Source: an uncultured Mediterraneibacter sp. (GTDB lineage: Bacteria; Bacillota; Clostridia; Lachnospirales; Lachnospiraceae). Taken from it: 64,000 nucleotides of DNA. Shown in pieces: positions 1 to 8,907 of this stretch (position 1 is its first letter; each line of letters starts with the position of its first letter). The stretch spans positions 1 through 64,000 of the forward strand of contig NZ_CAKRGI010000008.1 of NCBI RefSeq assembly GCF_934330165.1, read 5' to 3'. The position numbers and the translations under genes were made by a program. Under the pieces are notes generated by a model. It ran no database searches and was not told the DNA's origin. It worked only from the letters and a program-made list of their open reading frames with translations.

Positions 1-115
1 GGCTGAGGTAAAGCGGGTCCTGCACTGCGATGCAACAACAAGTGCGGATATGGACGCTCTTCTGTCAAAAAAACTTCTTACTGCCGGGATATATGCTCCT
101 CAACAAATACAAATT

Positions 116-712
116 TTACCCACAATTCTCACTATACACTTCAAAGGATTTCTCAATCCCATCGAGTATTTCTGCATACTGTCGGAAGGCATTTCGCATT
201 TCGAGTTCATCAAAGGGCTGGGATTTATAGCAGATCCGGTGTTCCATGGCAGCCCAGAAATCCATGGAGATGGTGCGGAACTGAATTTCCACTGGATAGT
301 ATTCCATGCCATTCAGCGAATAAACAGGAACTCCCAGTATAAGATGATAGCTCCGGTAACCGTTCGGTTTTGGATGCCGGATATAATCTTTTTCGCAGAC
401 GAGGATCAGGTCAGTCTGCTTTTTTAATGATTCAGCGAGCTGATAGATATCACGTTCAAAAAAGCAGATGACGCGGATACCGGCAATATCTTTCAGTAAT
501 GTGCGTGCATCCTGCACACTTCCATTAGAATTTTTCTTTTTTAATTTATTTTCCATACTTATTTTCTCTTTGATCCGGTGGGTGATCCCATGGATTGGCC
601 GGACATCCTCGTTGTCAGCGGCACAGTGATTTAAAATCTCCAGACGGGTAAGGATGAGGTTCATGGCATCCGCATAAGGATGGATCAAAGTATGATATTG
701 TTCATTTGTCAT
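116..712 (-). CDS. Small alarmone synthetase, YjbM/YwaC (RelA/SpoT-domain) type
   Basis: A 198-residue protein consisting of one RelA/SpoT nucleotidyltransferase domain, which fits cytosolic (p)ppGpp synthesis from ATP and GDP/GTP. Family landmarks are visible: DIAGIRV near residues 75-81, HPKPNGYRSYH near 113-123 and EIQFRT near 142-147. There is no HD hydrolase, TGS or ACT domain, so it matches the small synthetase class (about 200-230 residues) and not full-length Rel. The start is supported by AAGGGAG at 723-729. It lies downstream of the XRE gene on the same strand with a 188-bp gap, so co-transcription is possible but not shown. Function is inferred from the family; synthetic activity cannot be proved here. 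Confidence 0.88.
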   Translation of the reverse strand: MTNEQYHTLIHPYADAMNLILTRLEILNHCAADNEDVRPIHGITHRIKEKISMENKLKKKNSNGSVQDARTLLKDIAGIRVICFFERDIYQLAESLKKQTDLILVCEKDYIRHPKPNGYRSYHLILGVPVYSLNGMEYYPVEIQFRTISMDFWAAMEHRICYKSQPFDELEMRNAFRQYAEILDGIEKSFEVYSENCG

Positions 713-799
713 AGAATTTATACTCCCTTCAATTCGATTGACAGACTCCCCTTCATGTCAGATGTCATTTTAGGCCGAAAATGTGATGAAAAAGTGCTG

Positions 800-826
800 G
801 AAATATTACGAATTTATAAAATTATC
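800..826 (+). repeat. 27-bp direct repeat, left copy
   Basis: A perfect 27-bp match to 8945-8971, beginning GAAATATTACG and ending AAAATTATC. After a one-base indel, weaker similarity continues for about 25 bp (a GGAT block, then ATAATCAG versus TTATCAG). This copy sits between the XRE gene and the alarmone synthetase gene; the other lies just past the last dockerin gene. The pair brackets the XRE-cohesin-dockerin block. Confidence 0.85.
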
Positions 827-900
827 AGGATGTAAGAATAATCAGGACTAAAATTTTGAAGAAAATAATGAAATATAAAATTCTTCCGCTGCTGTCAGTA

Positions 901-1245
901 TCAGGAAGAAGAATCTTTCACTGCCTGAATATAATGAGAAATAATTTCTTCAAGATGAGAAAGCTTAGATACAGGGCAGGTTTCAACAAGTCCGATAACA
1001 GAACTGTACAGATCATTTTTTGCCTGCGAACCAAAAAGCAGATAATCCACAGATACATTCAGGGCAGAGGAAAGTCTGAGCAGAGTATTGACGGACATAT
1101 TTTTAAGACCAAGCTCAAGATCATAACAAAAGCGTGGTGTTATATCAACCATTTCAGCCAGTTTCTCGCGTGAATATCCGTTCAGCAGGCGTTGCTTTTT
1201 GATCCGTTCTCCGATCAGAACGGCATTAATATTAGTCTTATTCAT
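901..1245 (-). CDS. XRE-family helix-turn-helix regulator
   Basis: A 114-residue protein with an N-terminal XRE/Cro-type helix-turn-helix (about residues 10-65; the recognition region includes SREKLAEMVDITPRF and the family motif VNTLLRLSSALNVSVDYLL). The short C-terminal tail has no recognised effector domain. The start is supported by AAAGGAG just upstream (about 1253-1259). It is transcribed divergently from the cohesin-like scaffold gene and shares a 177-bp intergenic region with it, making it the obvious candidate regulator of that promoter, although no operator could be assigned. It could equally be autoregulatory or act elsewhere. Confidence 0.88.
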   Translation of the reverse strand: MNKTNINAVLIGERIKKQRLLNGYSREKLAEMVDITPRFCYDLELGLKNMSVNTLLRLSSALNVSVDYLLFGSQAKNDLYSSVIGLVETCPVSKLSHLEEIISHYIQAVKDSSS

Positions 1246-1333
1246 ACGTTTACTCCTTTATTTATCAAAGTCTATAAATTGAATGGTAAGTGTAGCATTT
1301 GCAAATAAATATGAACTAATAAGGGATAAAAAG

Positions 1334-1363
1334 TTGACAAATAGTTCGATGCAAGAGTATAAT
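1334..1363 (+). promoter_or_regulatory. Predicted sigma-A promoter of the cohesin-like scaffold gene
   Basis: A consensus -35 TTGACA at 1334-1339 and a consensus -10 TATAAT at 1358-1363 are separated by 18 bp. This strong promoter points at the scaffold gene and lies about 60 bp from its start codon. AAGGAGGAG at 1408-1416 is the ribosome site. Confidence 0.8.
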
Positions 1364-1422
1364 TACAAAGACTAATCAGGATGACAGTAGAGAAGGACAA
1401 AAAGAAAAAGGAGGAGTAGAAC

Positions 1423-4236
1423 ATGAGAAAGGGAAATTTGAAAAAAGTTCTTTCAATTTTCCTGTCTTTTCTGATGGTGCTGGGATTATGTGCTGTTTCA
1501 GTACCGGAAAAGGCAAATGCAGCCGGAAAAATTACATTTACAGTTTCGGCAGATAAGCAGGAACTGAAACGTGGAGATGAAGTAACGATTACTGTTACGA
1601 TGTCCGGCAATACGGAAGCATACGGAATCACGTATGAGTTGTTACATGATAAGACAAAGCTGGAACTGACTGAGGTAATGGATCTTCCGGCAACGGGGAG
1701 CGTTATTGAGGGACTGAATCCACAGAAAATTGAATTTGGCGGATCAAATGAAACAGTAGATGATACAGCGATGACAACGGTAGCCCGTACACAGGGGGCA
1801 GTATCCAATGGAATTGTCCTGAAGGCAAAATACAGAGTAAAGAATGATGCGGCAACTGGATCGGCAGGGATTGACAGTGATGTGATGCTTGCAAAAGAAG
1901 ATGCATTTTCCATTACAGATTTTACTGTAAATGATAATACAGGGTTAAATGTGGTTGTTCCGGCAACAGGTATTTCGTTAAATAAGACCAGTGTGGTCAT
2001 TGCAAAGGGTCAGAGTGAGCAGCTTACAGCGACGTTGACTCCGGCAGGTGCGAATAGTCCGGTTCAGTGGACCAGCAGCAGATCATCTGTTGCAACAGTT
2101 ACACAGGATGGAACGGTAACCGCTGTAACTACAGGAAAAACCACGATTACTGCAACGGCAAATGGAAAAAGTGCGTCCTGCGAAGTAACAGTAAATAATC
2201 CGTTAAATGGAATTACGATCACAAGTGCCGGTGGGGTAACGACCATTAAAAAGGGTCAGAGTACGCAGCTGAATGTGTCCTATGATCCGGCAGATACAAC
2301 AGATGATAAGACCGTTACATGGACTTCATCAAAAGAGTCTGTTGCAACAGTAAGTAATACGGGACTTGTGACGGCAGTGGCAGATGGTACAACTACGATC
2401 ACTGCAGCAGTAGGAAGTAAAACTGCCTCTTATGAGATCACTGTACAGGAAGTAAGACTGAATGGAATTTCCCTGAACAAATCGACAGCGACGGTTCACA
2501 GAGGAGAGCAGGAAGTATTAACAGTTGTCTATGATCCTGAAAATACGACGGATGATAAGACTGTTACATGGAAAACTTCTGATGCAACAAAAGTAAGTGT
2601 AGATGGAAATGGAAAAATTACGGCAAAAGCAGTCGGCGGAGCAGTAATTACAGCAAGAGTAGGAAATTATGAGGCAGACTGCACAGTTACAGTAGATGCA
2701 CCACTGTCAGAGATCATACCGGAGAAGACAACGCTTACACTTCTTAAAAATCAGACAGCAACCATCTCATATACCTTGAATCCATCAGATACAACTGACA
2801 GCAGGGACGTGACTTTCAGTTCTTCAGATACTGAGGTGGTTACAGTAGATCCTGCAACAGGAAACCTGACAGCATTAAAGGCAGGAACCGCAGTGATTAC
2901 TTTGACAGGAGCCAATCATATTACTGCTTCTGTAGAAGTAACAGTAAAGGAAATCCCGATCGATCAGGTTGTTCTGAATAAGAAAAATCTGACAATTGAG
3001 AAAAATGCATCTGCGGAACTGATCGCAACAGTCGGACCTGAAAATACGACAGATGATGATACAACTGTTACATGGAGCAGTTCAGATGAATCGATTGCGA
3101 CAGTAGCACCGTCAACAACAGCAAGCGGATCAGCAGCAACGATCACAGCGACTGGAAAAGGTGGAAAAGTTACAATTACGGCAACCGCAGGAAATGGCAA
3201 GAAAGCATCCTGTGAAGTGACAGTACCAATTCATATTGAGAGCATTAAAATTGCAGATCCGGGAGAAATTGTCAGAGGTGGAACGAAAGTAGCTGAAGTA
3301 ACATATAATCCGGCAGATACAACAGATGATACAAAAGTTACATGGAGCAGTGATAATGAAGAAGTAGCAACTGTTGACAGTGAAACCGGTATGATTACGG
3401 CTGTCAGAGAAGGAACTGCCAATATTACGGCAACCACTACAAAGACAGCAGCTCCGGTATCTGATACGATTCAGATTACTGTCAAAGAAAATCACCTGAA
3501 CGAAAACCTTGGAAACAGCATTGCATTTGATGAACTGAAAGATGCTCTTTTAAAAGGGCAGAAGATTAATATGAATGAGTACCTGAATCTGAAAAAAATA
3601 GTAGAAGAAAATCAGATTACAGATGATATCAGTATTGAATGGAGTGTATCAGATGCATCTGTCGGTGAGACAGATCAGAATGGATGCCTCACAGGACTCC
3701 AGGCTGGTAAGACAAATGTGAAAGCTGTAGTTACTGCAAGAGATGGAAATGGTCAGATTGTTGGTACATATGAAGCAGAAACTGAAGTGACAGTCAGAGA
3801 GGTAGCACTTGAGTCTGTTGCGTTTAACAAAGTCATCAAAGAGATGGTAGTCGGAGCAACAGATCTTCTGGAAATTATTTATAATCCGGCAGATACAACA
3901 GATGTAAGAGATGTTGAGTGGAGCAGTTCTGATCCTTCGGTATTATCTGTAGAAAATGGAAAACTTACAGCTAAAAAAGCAGGAACAGCCGAGATTACAG
4001 CAAAAGTTGGTGATAAGTCGGTCAGCTGCACAATTCTTGTAAAAGAAAATGTATCAGACAAAGGACAGACAGCCGGCAACAAAAAGAACAACGCAGATCA
4101 GCCGGGAGAAGCAGCTAAAAAGGCGGCTAAGACCGGAGATACATTTAATATGGCATTTTACATTCTGTTGCTGTTTATATCCATGGGAGCGGTTATTGTC
4201 TCAGGAAAAAGAAAGAATCGTTGGATGAGACTGTAA
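1423..4236 (+). CDS. Wall-anchored scaffold: cohesin-like domain plus Ig-like (BIG2) repeats
   Basis: A 937-residue surface protein. Residues 1-33 are a signal peptide (hydrophobic core, then ANA-A). About 35-180 match the cohesin fold by pattern: an initial strand, then KRGDEVTITVTM, then a YELLHDKTKLEL motif equivalent to the family's YDPxxLE, then a closing strand. From about 186 to 870 there are roughly eight BIG2 Ig-like repeats, each with a PADTTDDxxVTWSS core. The C terminus is a sortase-type signal: KTGD at 903-906, a hydrophobic helix and a basic tail. No catalytic domain is seen. It reads as a single-cohesin receptor held off the wall on a stalk. The next three genes encode dockerin proteins, the expected partners. 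The cohesin call is from pattern, not a profile search; the domain could be another nine-strand adhesin fold. Confidence 0.82.
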   Translation: MRKGNLKKVLSIFLSFLMVLGLCAVSVPEKANAAGKITFTVSADKQELKRGDEVTITVTMSGNTEAYGITYELLHDKTKLELTEVMDLPATGSVIEGLNPQKIEFGGSNETVDDTAMTTVARTQGAVSNGIVLKAKYRVKNDAATGSAGIDSDVMLAKEDAFSITDFTVNDNTGLNVVVPATGISLNKTSVVIAKGQSEQLTATLTPAGANSPVQWTSSRSSVATVTQDGTVTAVTTGKTTITATANGKSASCEVTVNNPLNGITITSAGGVTTIKKGQSTQLNVSYDPADTTDDKTVTWTSSKESVATVSNTGLVTAVADGTTTITAAVGSKTASYEITVQEVRLNGISLNKSTATVHRGEQEVLTVVYDPENTTDDKTVTWKTSDATKVSVDGNGKITAKAVGGAVITARVGNYEADCTVTVDAPLSEIIPEKTTLTLLKNQTATISYTLNPSDTTDSRDVTFSSSDTEVVTVDPATGNLTALKAGTAVITLTGANHITASVEVTVKEIPIDQVVLNKKNLTIEKNASAELIATVGPENTTDDDTTVTWSSSDESIATVAPSTTASGSAATITATGKGGKVTITATAGNGKKASCEVTVPIHIESIKIADPGEIVRGGTKVAEVTYNPADTTDDTKVTWSSDNEEVATVDSETGMITAVREGTANITATTTKTAAPVSDTIQITVKENHLNENLGNSIAFDELKDALLKGQKINMNEYLNLKKIVEENQITDDISIEWSVSDASVGETDQNGCLTGLQAGKTNVKAVVTARDGNGQIVGTYEAETEVTVREVALESVAFNKVIKEMVVGATDLLEIIYNPADTTDVRDVEWSSSDPSVLSVENGKLTAKKAGTAEITAKVGDKSVSCTILVKENVSDKGQTAGNKKNNADQPGEAAKKAAKTGDTFNMAFYILLLFISMGAVIVSGKRKNRWMRL

Positions 4237-4289
4237 TACAGAGGATCGGGTTTGGATCAAAATATAAATTCAACATAACCCGGTAATAG

Positions 4290-4320
4290 AACAGCGTGGC
4301 AGAGGTGTCACGCTGTTTTT
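4290..4320 (+). terminator. Intrinsic terminator between scaffold and dockerin genes
   Basis: A perfect 9-bp stem (AACAGCGTG at 4290-4298, CACGCTGTT at 4309-4317) with a run of T at 4316-4320. It lies after the scaffold gene and 59 bp before the first dockerin gene. No convincing promoter was seen in those 59 bp, so the downstream genes may depend on readthrough. Confidence 0.85.
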
Positions 4321-4378
4321 GCAAATATAAAAGGCAAATATTGAACAGGTGTGGGAAAAGAAAAGTGAGGAAAAGCTT

Positions 4379-5776
4379 ATGAACATAAGATGGAAAAAAA
4401 TAACTGCAATTCTATTGAGTGCTACGTTGCTGTGTGGAACCGTCAGCGTAAGTGCAGAAGAAATATTGGGATCTGCGGAGAGAGCAACCGATACAACCGT
4501 GGTGAGGTCAGGAAAAAGTGGAGATCTGGATTGGACGATTGATAATGAGGGATTACTGACGATCACCGGAAGAGGAGATTATGAGACGCATAATGCCGGA
4601 TGGACAGATTATGGTGATGAAATTACCAGTGCAGAAGTAAAAGTCAGTGGAATAACGTCCTGTGCCGGAATGTTCTATAGCTGTGATCATCTGACAAATG
4701 TGGATCTGAGTGGACTGGATACCAGTCAGGTAACTGAGATGGGGTTGATGTTTTCAGGGTGCAGCAGTCTGAAAGCGATAGATGTAAGCGGACTGGATAC
4801 CAGTCATGTGACAGGTATGGGACAGATGTTTGGTGGATGCAGCAGCCTTAAGACATTGGATGTAAGTAACTTTAATACTGGTAATGTAGTTCAGATGCAG
4901 CATATGTTTCATGGATGCAGTGGGTTAAAGAAATTAGATCTGAGTAATTTTAATACCAGTCAGGTAATGGAAATGGGGGAAATGTTCAGTGGCTGTACAA
5001 ATTTGAGTGAACTGAAGATCCAAAATTTCAATACAGGTAATGTTACCAATATGTGGTCATTATTTAAAGAGTGCAGTAGTCTGGAAGCACTGGATTTAAG
5101 TAATTTTAATACCGGTCATGTGACGAATATGGGAGAGATGTTTTCAGGGTGTGTAAATCTGCATACGTTAAATGTAGATGGATTTGATACTGAAAATGTT
5201 ACGAATATGGATCATATGTTTAATGGGTGCAGTAATTTGACAGAATTAAGGGTAAACGGATTTCTTACAGATAAAGTGAAATATATTAATCACATGTTCT
5301 CAGGATGTACTAAACTGACTGAACTGGATCTGAGTAGTTTTGATTTACAGAATATAAGGTTATCAGACGGGGAAGCTGTATTCTCGTTATTTGATGGCTG
5401 CAAATCATTGAGCGTTATTCATACTCCGATCAATATAAAAGCCGAGTATGCAGTTTCACTTCCGTTGGAAGAAGATACGATGCAAAAATGGAAAGATACA
5501 AATAATAATGTATATGAAATTTTGCCAGTGGAAAATGGAAAAAGCATTGTGTTGAAAAAAGTAAATGAAGAAGAGCATCCGGTTACAGGCGATCTTGACG
5601 GTGATGGGAATATTAATATCATGGATATGATGCAGAGTCTGAATTATGTGTCAAAGAAAGGACAGCTTACGGACGAGCAGTTTGCAGCAGCAGACATCAA
5701 TGGAGATGGAAAAGTAAATCTGACCGATCTGATGCTGCTGTTAAATTACATCAGTAAAAAGAGCAGTACTTTATAA
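4379..5776 (+). CDS. Secreted BspA-like (DUF285) repeat protein with C-terminal dockerin
   Basis: A 465-residue secreted protein. The start at 4379 is preferred over an in-frame ATG at 4349 because GTGAGG precedes it and it begins a proper signal peptide (about residues 1-26, ending SVSA). About 85-350 hold BspA/DUF285 leucine-rich-like repeats of roughly 23 residues with cores such as LDLSNFNTxxVTNM and MFSGCSSL. About 403-465 form a dockerin with two calcium-loop repeats (DLDGDGNINIMD and DINGDGKVNLTD), each followed by a helix containing LNYxSKK. It has no wall-sorting signal, so attachment through the cohesin of the upstream protein is the natural inference. BspA-like repeats are commonly adhesive; the ligand is unknown. 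It shares near-identical N- and C-terminal DNA with the next gene. Confidence 0.87.
   Translation: MNIRWKKITAILLSATLLCGTVSVSAEEILGSAERATDTTVVRSGKSGDLDWTIDNEGLLTITGRGDYETHNAGWTDYGDEITSAEVKVSGITSCAGMFYSCDHLTNVDLSGLDTSQVTEMGLMFSGCSSLKAIDVSGLDTSHVTGMGQMFGGCSSLKTLDVSNFNTGNVVQMQHMFHGCSGLKKLDLSNFNTSQVMEMGEMFSGCTNLSELKIQNFNTGNVTNMWSLFKECSSLEALDLSNFNTGHVTNMGEMFSGCVNLHTLNVDGFDTENVTNMDHMFNGCSNLTELRVNGFLTDKVKYINHMFSGCTKLTELDLSSFDLQNIRLSDGEAVFSLFDGCKSLSVIHTPINIKAEYAVSLPLEEDTMQKWKDTNNNVYEILPVENGKSIVLKKVNEEEHPVTGDLDGDGNINIMDMMQSLNYVSKKGQLTDEQFAAADINGDGKVNLTDLMLLLNYISKKSSTL
4481..4569 (+). repeat. 89-bp duplicated segment, copy 1
   Basis: Identical over 89 bp to 5910-5998. It encodes the segment just after the signal peptide (begins AGAGCAACCG, ends GATCACCGG) of the first BspA-like dockerin protein. 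Confidence 0.9.
5615..5670 (+). repeat. 56-bp duplicated dockerin segment, copy 1
   Basis: Identical to 7470-7525. It encodes the first calcium-loop repeat and linker of the dockerin. Confidence 0.88.
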
Positions 5777-5807
5777 AAAGTATTTTAGGAAGAGAGGAAC
5801 AGAACGG

Positions 5808-7631
5808 ATGAAGAAAAGCTGGGAAAGGACAGCAGCGGTGTTCCTGAGTGCTATGCTGCTGTGCGGAACCGTCAGCGTAAGTGCGGAAGAAATATCGGGA
5901 TCTGCGGACAGAGCAACCGATACAACCGTGGTGAGGTCAGGAAAAAGTGGAGATCTGGATTGGACGATTGATAATGAGGGATTACTGACGATCACCGGGA
6001 CGGGAGATTATGAAAGTGACAGCGGATGGTCAGAATATTGCAGTGAGATTACCAGTGCGGTAGTACGGGTGTCAGGAATAACGTCCTGTGAAGGTATGTT
6101 CTATGACTGTACAAATCTGAGAAAAGCAGATCTGAGTGGACTGGATACAAGTCATGTTACCAATATGAACAGTATGTTCAGTGAATGCCAGTCTTTGGAA
6201 AATGTAGATCTGAGTAGCATGGATACCAGTCAGACAACAAAAGTAACATGGATGTTCAGTGATTGTACAAGTCTGAAAAGTTTGAATCTGAGTGGAATGG
6301 ACTGGAGCAGGGTAACAGAAGCAGAAGATGTATTTAATTATTGTGTATCATTAGAAAGTCTGAATACTCCGAAAAAAATAAATGCAGGACTCAGTATTTC
6401 TCTGCCGGCAGCGGGGGAAGGAAGATGGCAGTGGAAAGATGAAAATGGCAATACATATACCAGTATTTCAGCAGATGAACAGGGAATTTCACTGACAAGA
6501 ACCGCGATGCCTCTGAGTCTTCGGATAGCAGGTGTGGAATATCTGCACAATGGAGTCATTACAGGAAATACCTGTCAGGGGATTTCCTATGATGCAGATT
6601 CAAATACACTGATTATGGATAACGCAGAAATTCAGCATGACTTTCAGAATGGGGATGCTGCGATTGAAATGACGGCTGGTGCAGAACTGAATATTGAGTT
6701 GAAGGGAACAAATACAATAAGCTGTAGTGGAACAGATTCCGGTGGATGGAACGAGAAAGCTGGAATAAAAGCATACAATCTGAACATTTCAGGAAACGGT
6801 ATACTGAATATTGCCGGAAGTGGAATAAAGTATGGTGTGTCAGCAGATAAAATGACCGTTGAAAATGGCACATTGAATATAGAAAATGGAATTTATACAG
6901 AACATAATTTCTTCTTAAATAATGGGACTGTAAATCTGAAATATAAGGGTATCTCTTCGCAAGGCAGTATGACTATGGCGGGAGGAACGCTGAATGTTAC
7001 AGAAAGCAGCGGTGGAATTAATGCACGCAATAATGTGAGTATAACCGGGGGTACTGTAACAGTCCATGCGGGAGAAAGCCCTCAGGATGAAGCATACGGA
7101 ATTGATGTAAGTTATATGTCTTCCAGTAATCCGCTGACGATCGAAAATGCAGAAGTATTCATGGATCTTGGAAATGTGACAGAAAGATTGGAATATTTCT
7201 ATTGTAGTACGCTGACGATTCGTAACTCTGTTGTGGAATGTCATGGACAGTGTTCAGGAAAAAGAAGAACAACGATAGATGCATTTCCCGATAAGGATAC
7301 GTTATCTTTTGAAGCAGGGAGTGGTGATTCCTTTGAGCAGAAGTCATTTGAAGAAATATTTGCGTTAGGTGCTGGATGGTGGAGTAATTCATATGGAGTT
7401 TTATGTGATGATTTCAGAATTTCTCCGAAAAAGCAGACATCCGGGGATCTGAATGGCGATGGAACAGTGAATATCATGGATATGATGCAGAGTCTGAATT
7501 ATGTGTCAAAGAAAGGACAGCTTACAGAGGAGCAGTTTGCAGCAGCGGATATCAATGGAGATGGAAAAGTAAATCTGACTGATCTTATGTTGTTACTGAA
7601 TTATATCAGCAAGAAGAGCAGTCATTTGTAA
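5808..7631 (+). CDS. Secreted BspA-like/beta-helix protein with C-terminal dockerin
   Basis: A 607-residue secreted protein: signal peptide (about 1-26), a short DUF285/BspA-like repeat block (about 80-190), a region of short beta-strand repeats rich in NTLIMDNAEI- and GGTLNVTE-like turns (about 240-530, suggesting a right-handed beta-helix), and a dockerin at about 547-607 (DLNGDGTVNIMD and DINGDGKVNLTD). The first 65 or so residues and the dockerin nearly match the preceding protein, so the pair arose by duplication while the middle was replaced. There is no wall anchor. It starts 31 bp after the preceding stop, so they are probably co-transcribed. A binding or adhesive role is inferred; no glycosidase or lyase motif was recognised, although beta-helix regions can be carbohydrate-active. 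Confidence 0.86.
   Translation: MKKSWERTAAVFLSAMLLCGTVSVSAEEISGSADRATDTTVVRSGKSGDLDWTIDNEGLLTITGTGDYESDSGWSEYCSEITSAVVRVSGITSCEGMFYDCTNLRKADLSGLDTSHVTNMNSMFSECQSLENVDLSSMDTSQTTKVTWMFSDCTSLKSLNLSGMDWSRVTEAEDVFNYCVSLESLNTPKKINAGLSISLPAAGEGRWQWKDENGNTYTSISADEQGISLTRTAMPLSLRIAGVEYLHNGVITGNTCQGISYDADSNTLIMDNAEIQHDFQNGDAAIEMTAGAELNIELKGTNTISCSGTDSGGWNEKAGIKAYNLNISGNGILNIAGSGIKYGVSADKMTVENGTLNIENGIYTEHNFFLNNGTVNLKYKGISSQGSMTMAGGTLNVTESSGGINARNNVSITGGTVTVHAGESPQDEAYGIDVSYMSSSNPLTIENAEVFMDLGNVTERLEYFYCSTLTIRNSVVECHGQCSGKRRTTIDAFPDKDTLSFEAGSGDSFEQKSFEEIFALGAGWWSNSYGVLCDDFRISPKKQTSGDLNGDGTVNIMDMMQSLNYVSKKGQLTEEQFAAADINGDGKVNLTDLMLLLNYISKKSSHL
5910..5998 (+). repeat. 89-bp duplicated segment, copy 2
   Basis: Identical to 4481-4569, at the start of the mature part of the second BspA-like dockerin protein. 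Confidence 0.9.
7470..7525 (+). repeat. 56-bp duplicated dockerin segment, copy 2
   Basis: Identical to 5615-5670, within the dockerin of the second BspA-like protein. Confidence 0.88.
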
Positions 7632-7652
7632 GATGAGGAAAGCGGAGCAAAA

Positions 7653-8900
7653 ATGAAAAGATGGAAAAAATGGATCATTCCGGGATTATTTCTGCTGGCG
7701 GTAGTACAATTCAGAGGAACGGTGTATGCGGGAGAGCTGCATGGTCATGTATGCGAAATGGAGCAGGAAGAGGCCATAAGAATTTCAGAGCAGGAAGCAG
7801 AGGAATGGAATATTGCAGAAAAGTATTGGAATGCCTCAGATTCAGAAACAGCTGAAAATGAAGAATTTCTGAATTACGGATCGGATTATGGATATGAGGA
7901 TATGAAAAAAAGATCCAACAGTGCAGGAAGACGGTATCTGTACCAGCAGTTGAAAGAAAAAAGCCGAGAATTTTCCGTGAATAGTGCCAATGTACAGGCA
8001 AAGACGGTTGGATCAATGGTATGTTATGCAGTTGCAGAAATTGATGTATCTGCATATGCGATGAGTGAGAATGAGAAAATAGAATCTTATTTTACATTTC
8101 GCCATGATAATCCGCAATTTTTCTGGCTGTCTAACAGGGTGGTTTATTCAGAAAATAAGCTGATCGTGCTGACTTATGATGAATATGCTGCCGGTACGGT
8201 AAGAAAGAATGCTCTGAATGAAATTGTAGACACTGCCGGGGAAGTATACCGATCCCAAATAAGTGAGTCTGATTCAGATTATGAGAAAGTACGGAAAATA
8301 CATGATACATTAATTTCAGATATTGAATATTCGGATGATACGGAAATTCCTGTTACGCATTCAATAGCAGGAGCTATGACTTCGTCAAGAAAAGCAGTCT
8401 GTGAAGGGTATTCTAAAGTAATGCAGCTTATGATGAACTGCTATGGGATTAATAATATTTATGTGACGGGAATGACAGCCGGAGGTGGACACGCATGGAA
8501 CATGATAGAGCTGAAAGGTCAATATTACTGGCTTGATGCGACGTGGGACGATCAGGAGGATGAAGAGTTCCAGCATGATTATTTTCTTGTAGGAAATGAA
8601 AATTTTCAGGATCATGAGACAGATGTGCCGGAAGCAGCGGGAATTTATTTCCTGTATGCACTGCCTGCTGCAGCAGAAACAGACTATACAGACGATACTG
8701 TCATTGTAAAAGGAGATATTAACAGAGATGGAAAAATCAATCTTACTGATATTATGTTGTGCATGAACAATGTGTCGAAGAAAATCGTACTGACCGGTGA
8801 TGCGGCAGATGCAGCAGATATTAATGATGATGGAAAAGTCAATATCACAGATCTGCTCAGACTTGTGAATTATGTAAGCAAAAAAAATCAGAGATTATAG
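7653..8900 (+). CDS. Secreted transglutaminase-like (papain-fold) protein with C-terminal dockerin
   Basis: A 415-residue secreted protein. Signal peptide about 1-26 (ending VYA), an acidic/helical region to about 200, then a transglutaminase-core domain with a complete apparent triad: Cys250 in AVCEGYS, His280 in GGHAWNMI and Asp295 in WLDATWDD. Two dockerin repeats close the protein (about 353-415: DINRDGKINLTD and DINDDGKVNITD). Members of this superfamily include cysteine peptidases, amidases and crosslinking enzymes, so the reaction cannot be fixed. The dockerin is more diverged than the two upstream copies but keeps the calcium-loop acids. It begins 21 bp after the previous stop with GGAG upstream. 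It is the only dockerin protein of the three with an evident catalytic site. Confidence 0.87.
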   Translation: MKRWKKWIIPGLFLLAVVQFRGTVYAGELHGHVCEMEQEEAIRISEQEAEEWNIAEKYWNASDSETAENEEFLNYGSDYGYEDMKKRSNSAGRRYLYQQLKEKSREFSVNSANVQAKTVGSMVCYAVAEIDVSAYAMSENEKIESYFTFRHDNPQFFWLSNRVVYSENKLIVLTYDEYAAGTVRKNALNEIVDTAGEVYRSQISESDSDYEKVRKIHDTLISDIEYSDDTEIPVTHSIAGAMTSSRKAVCEGYSKVMQLMMNCYGINNIYVTGMTAGGGHAWNMIELKGQYYWLDATWDDQEDEEFQHDYFLVGNENFQDHETDVPEAAGIYFLYALPAAAETDYTDDTVIVKGDINRDGKINLTDIMLCMNNVSKKIVLTGDAADAADINDDGKVNITDLLRLVNYVSKKNQRL

Positions 8901-8907
8901 AATTATG

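Noticed and set aside
1..115. Possible end of an upstream plus-strand gene, or a frame open from the window edge to 427
   Set aside because: Stops lie at 4-6 and 9-11 in two frames; the open frame runs antisense through the alarmone synthetase and looks like a shadow. Nothing can be assigned in 1-115.
1272..2000. 242-codon open frame on the minus strand
   Set aside because: It lies antisense to the scaffold gene, has no ribosome site and its composition mirrors the repetitive Thr/Ser codons opposite.
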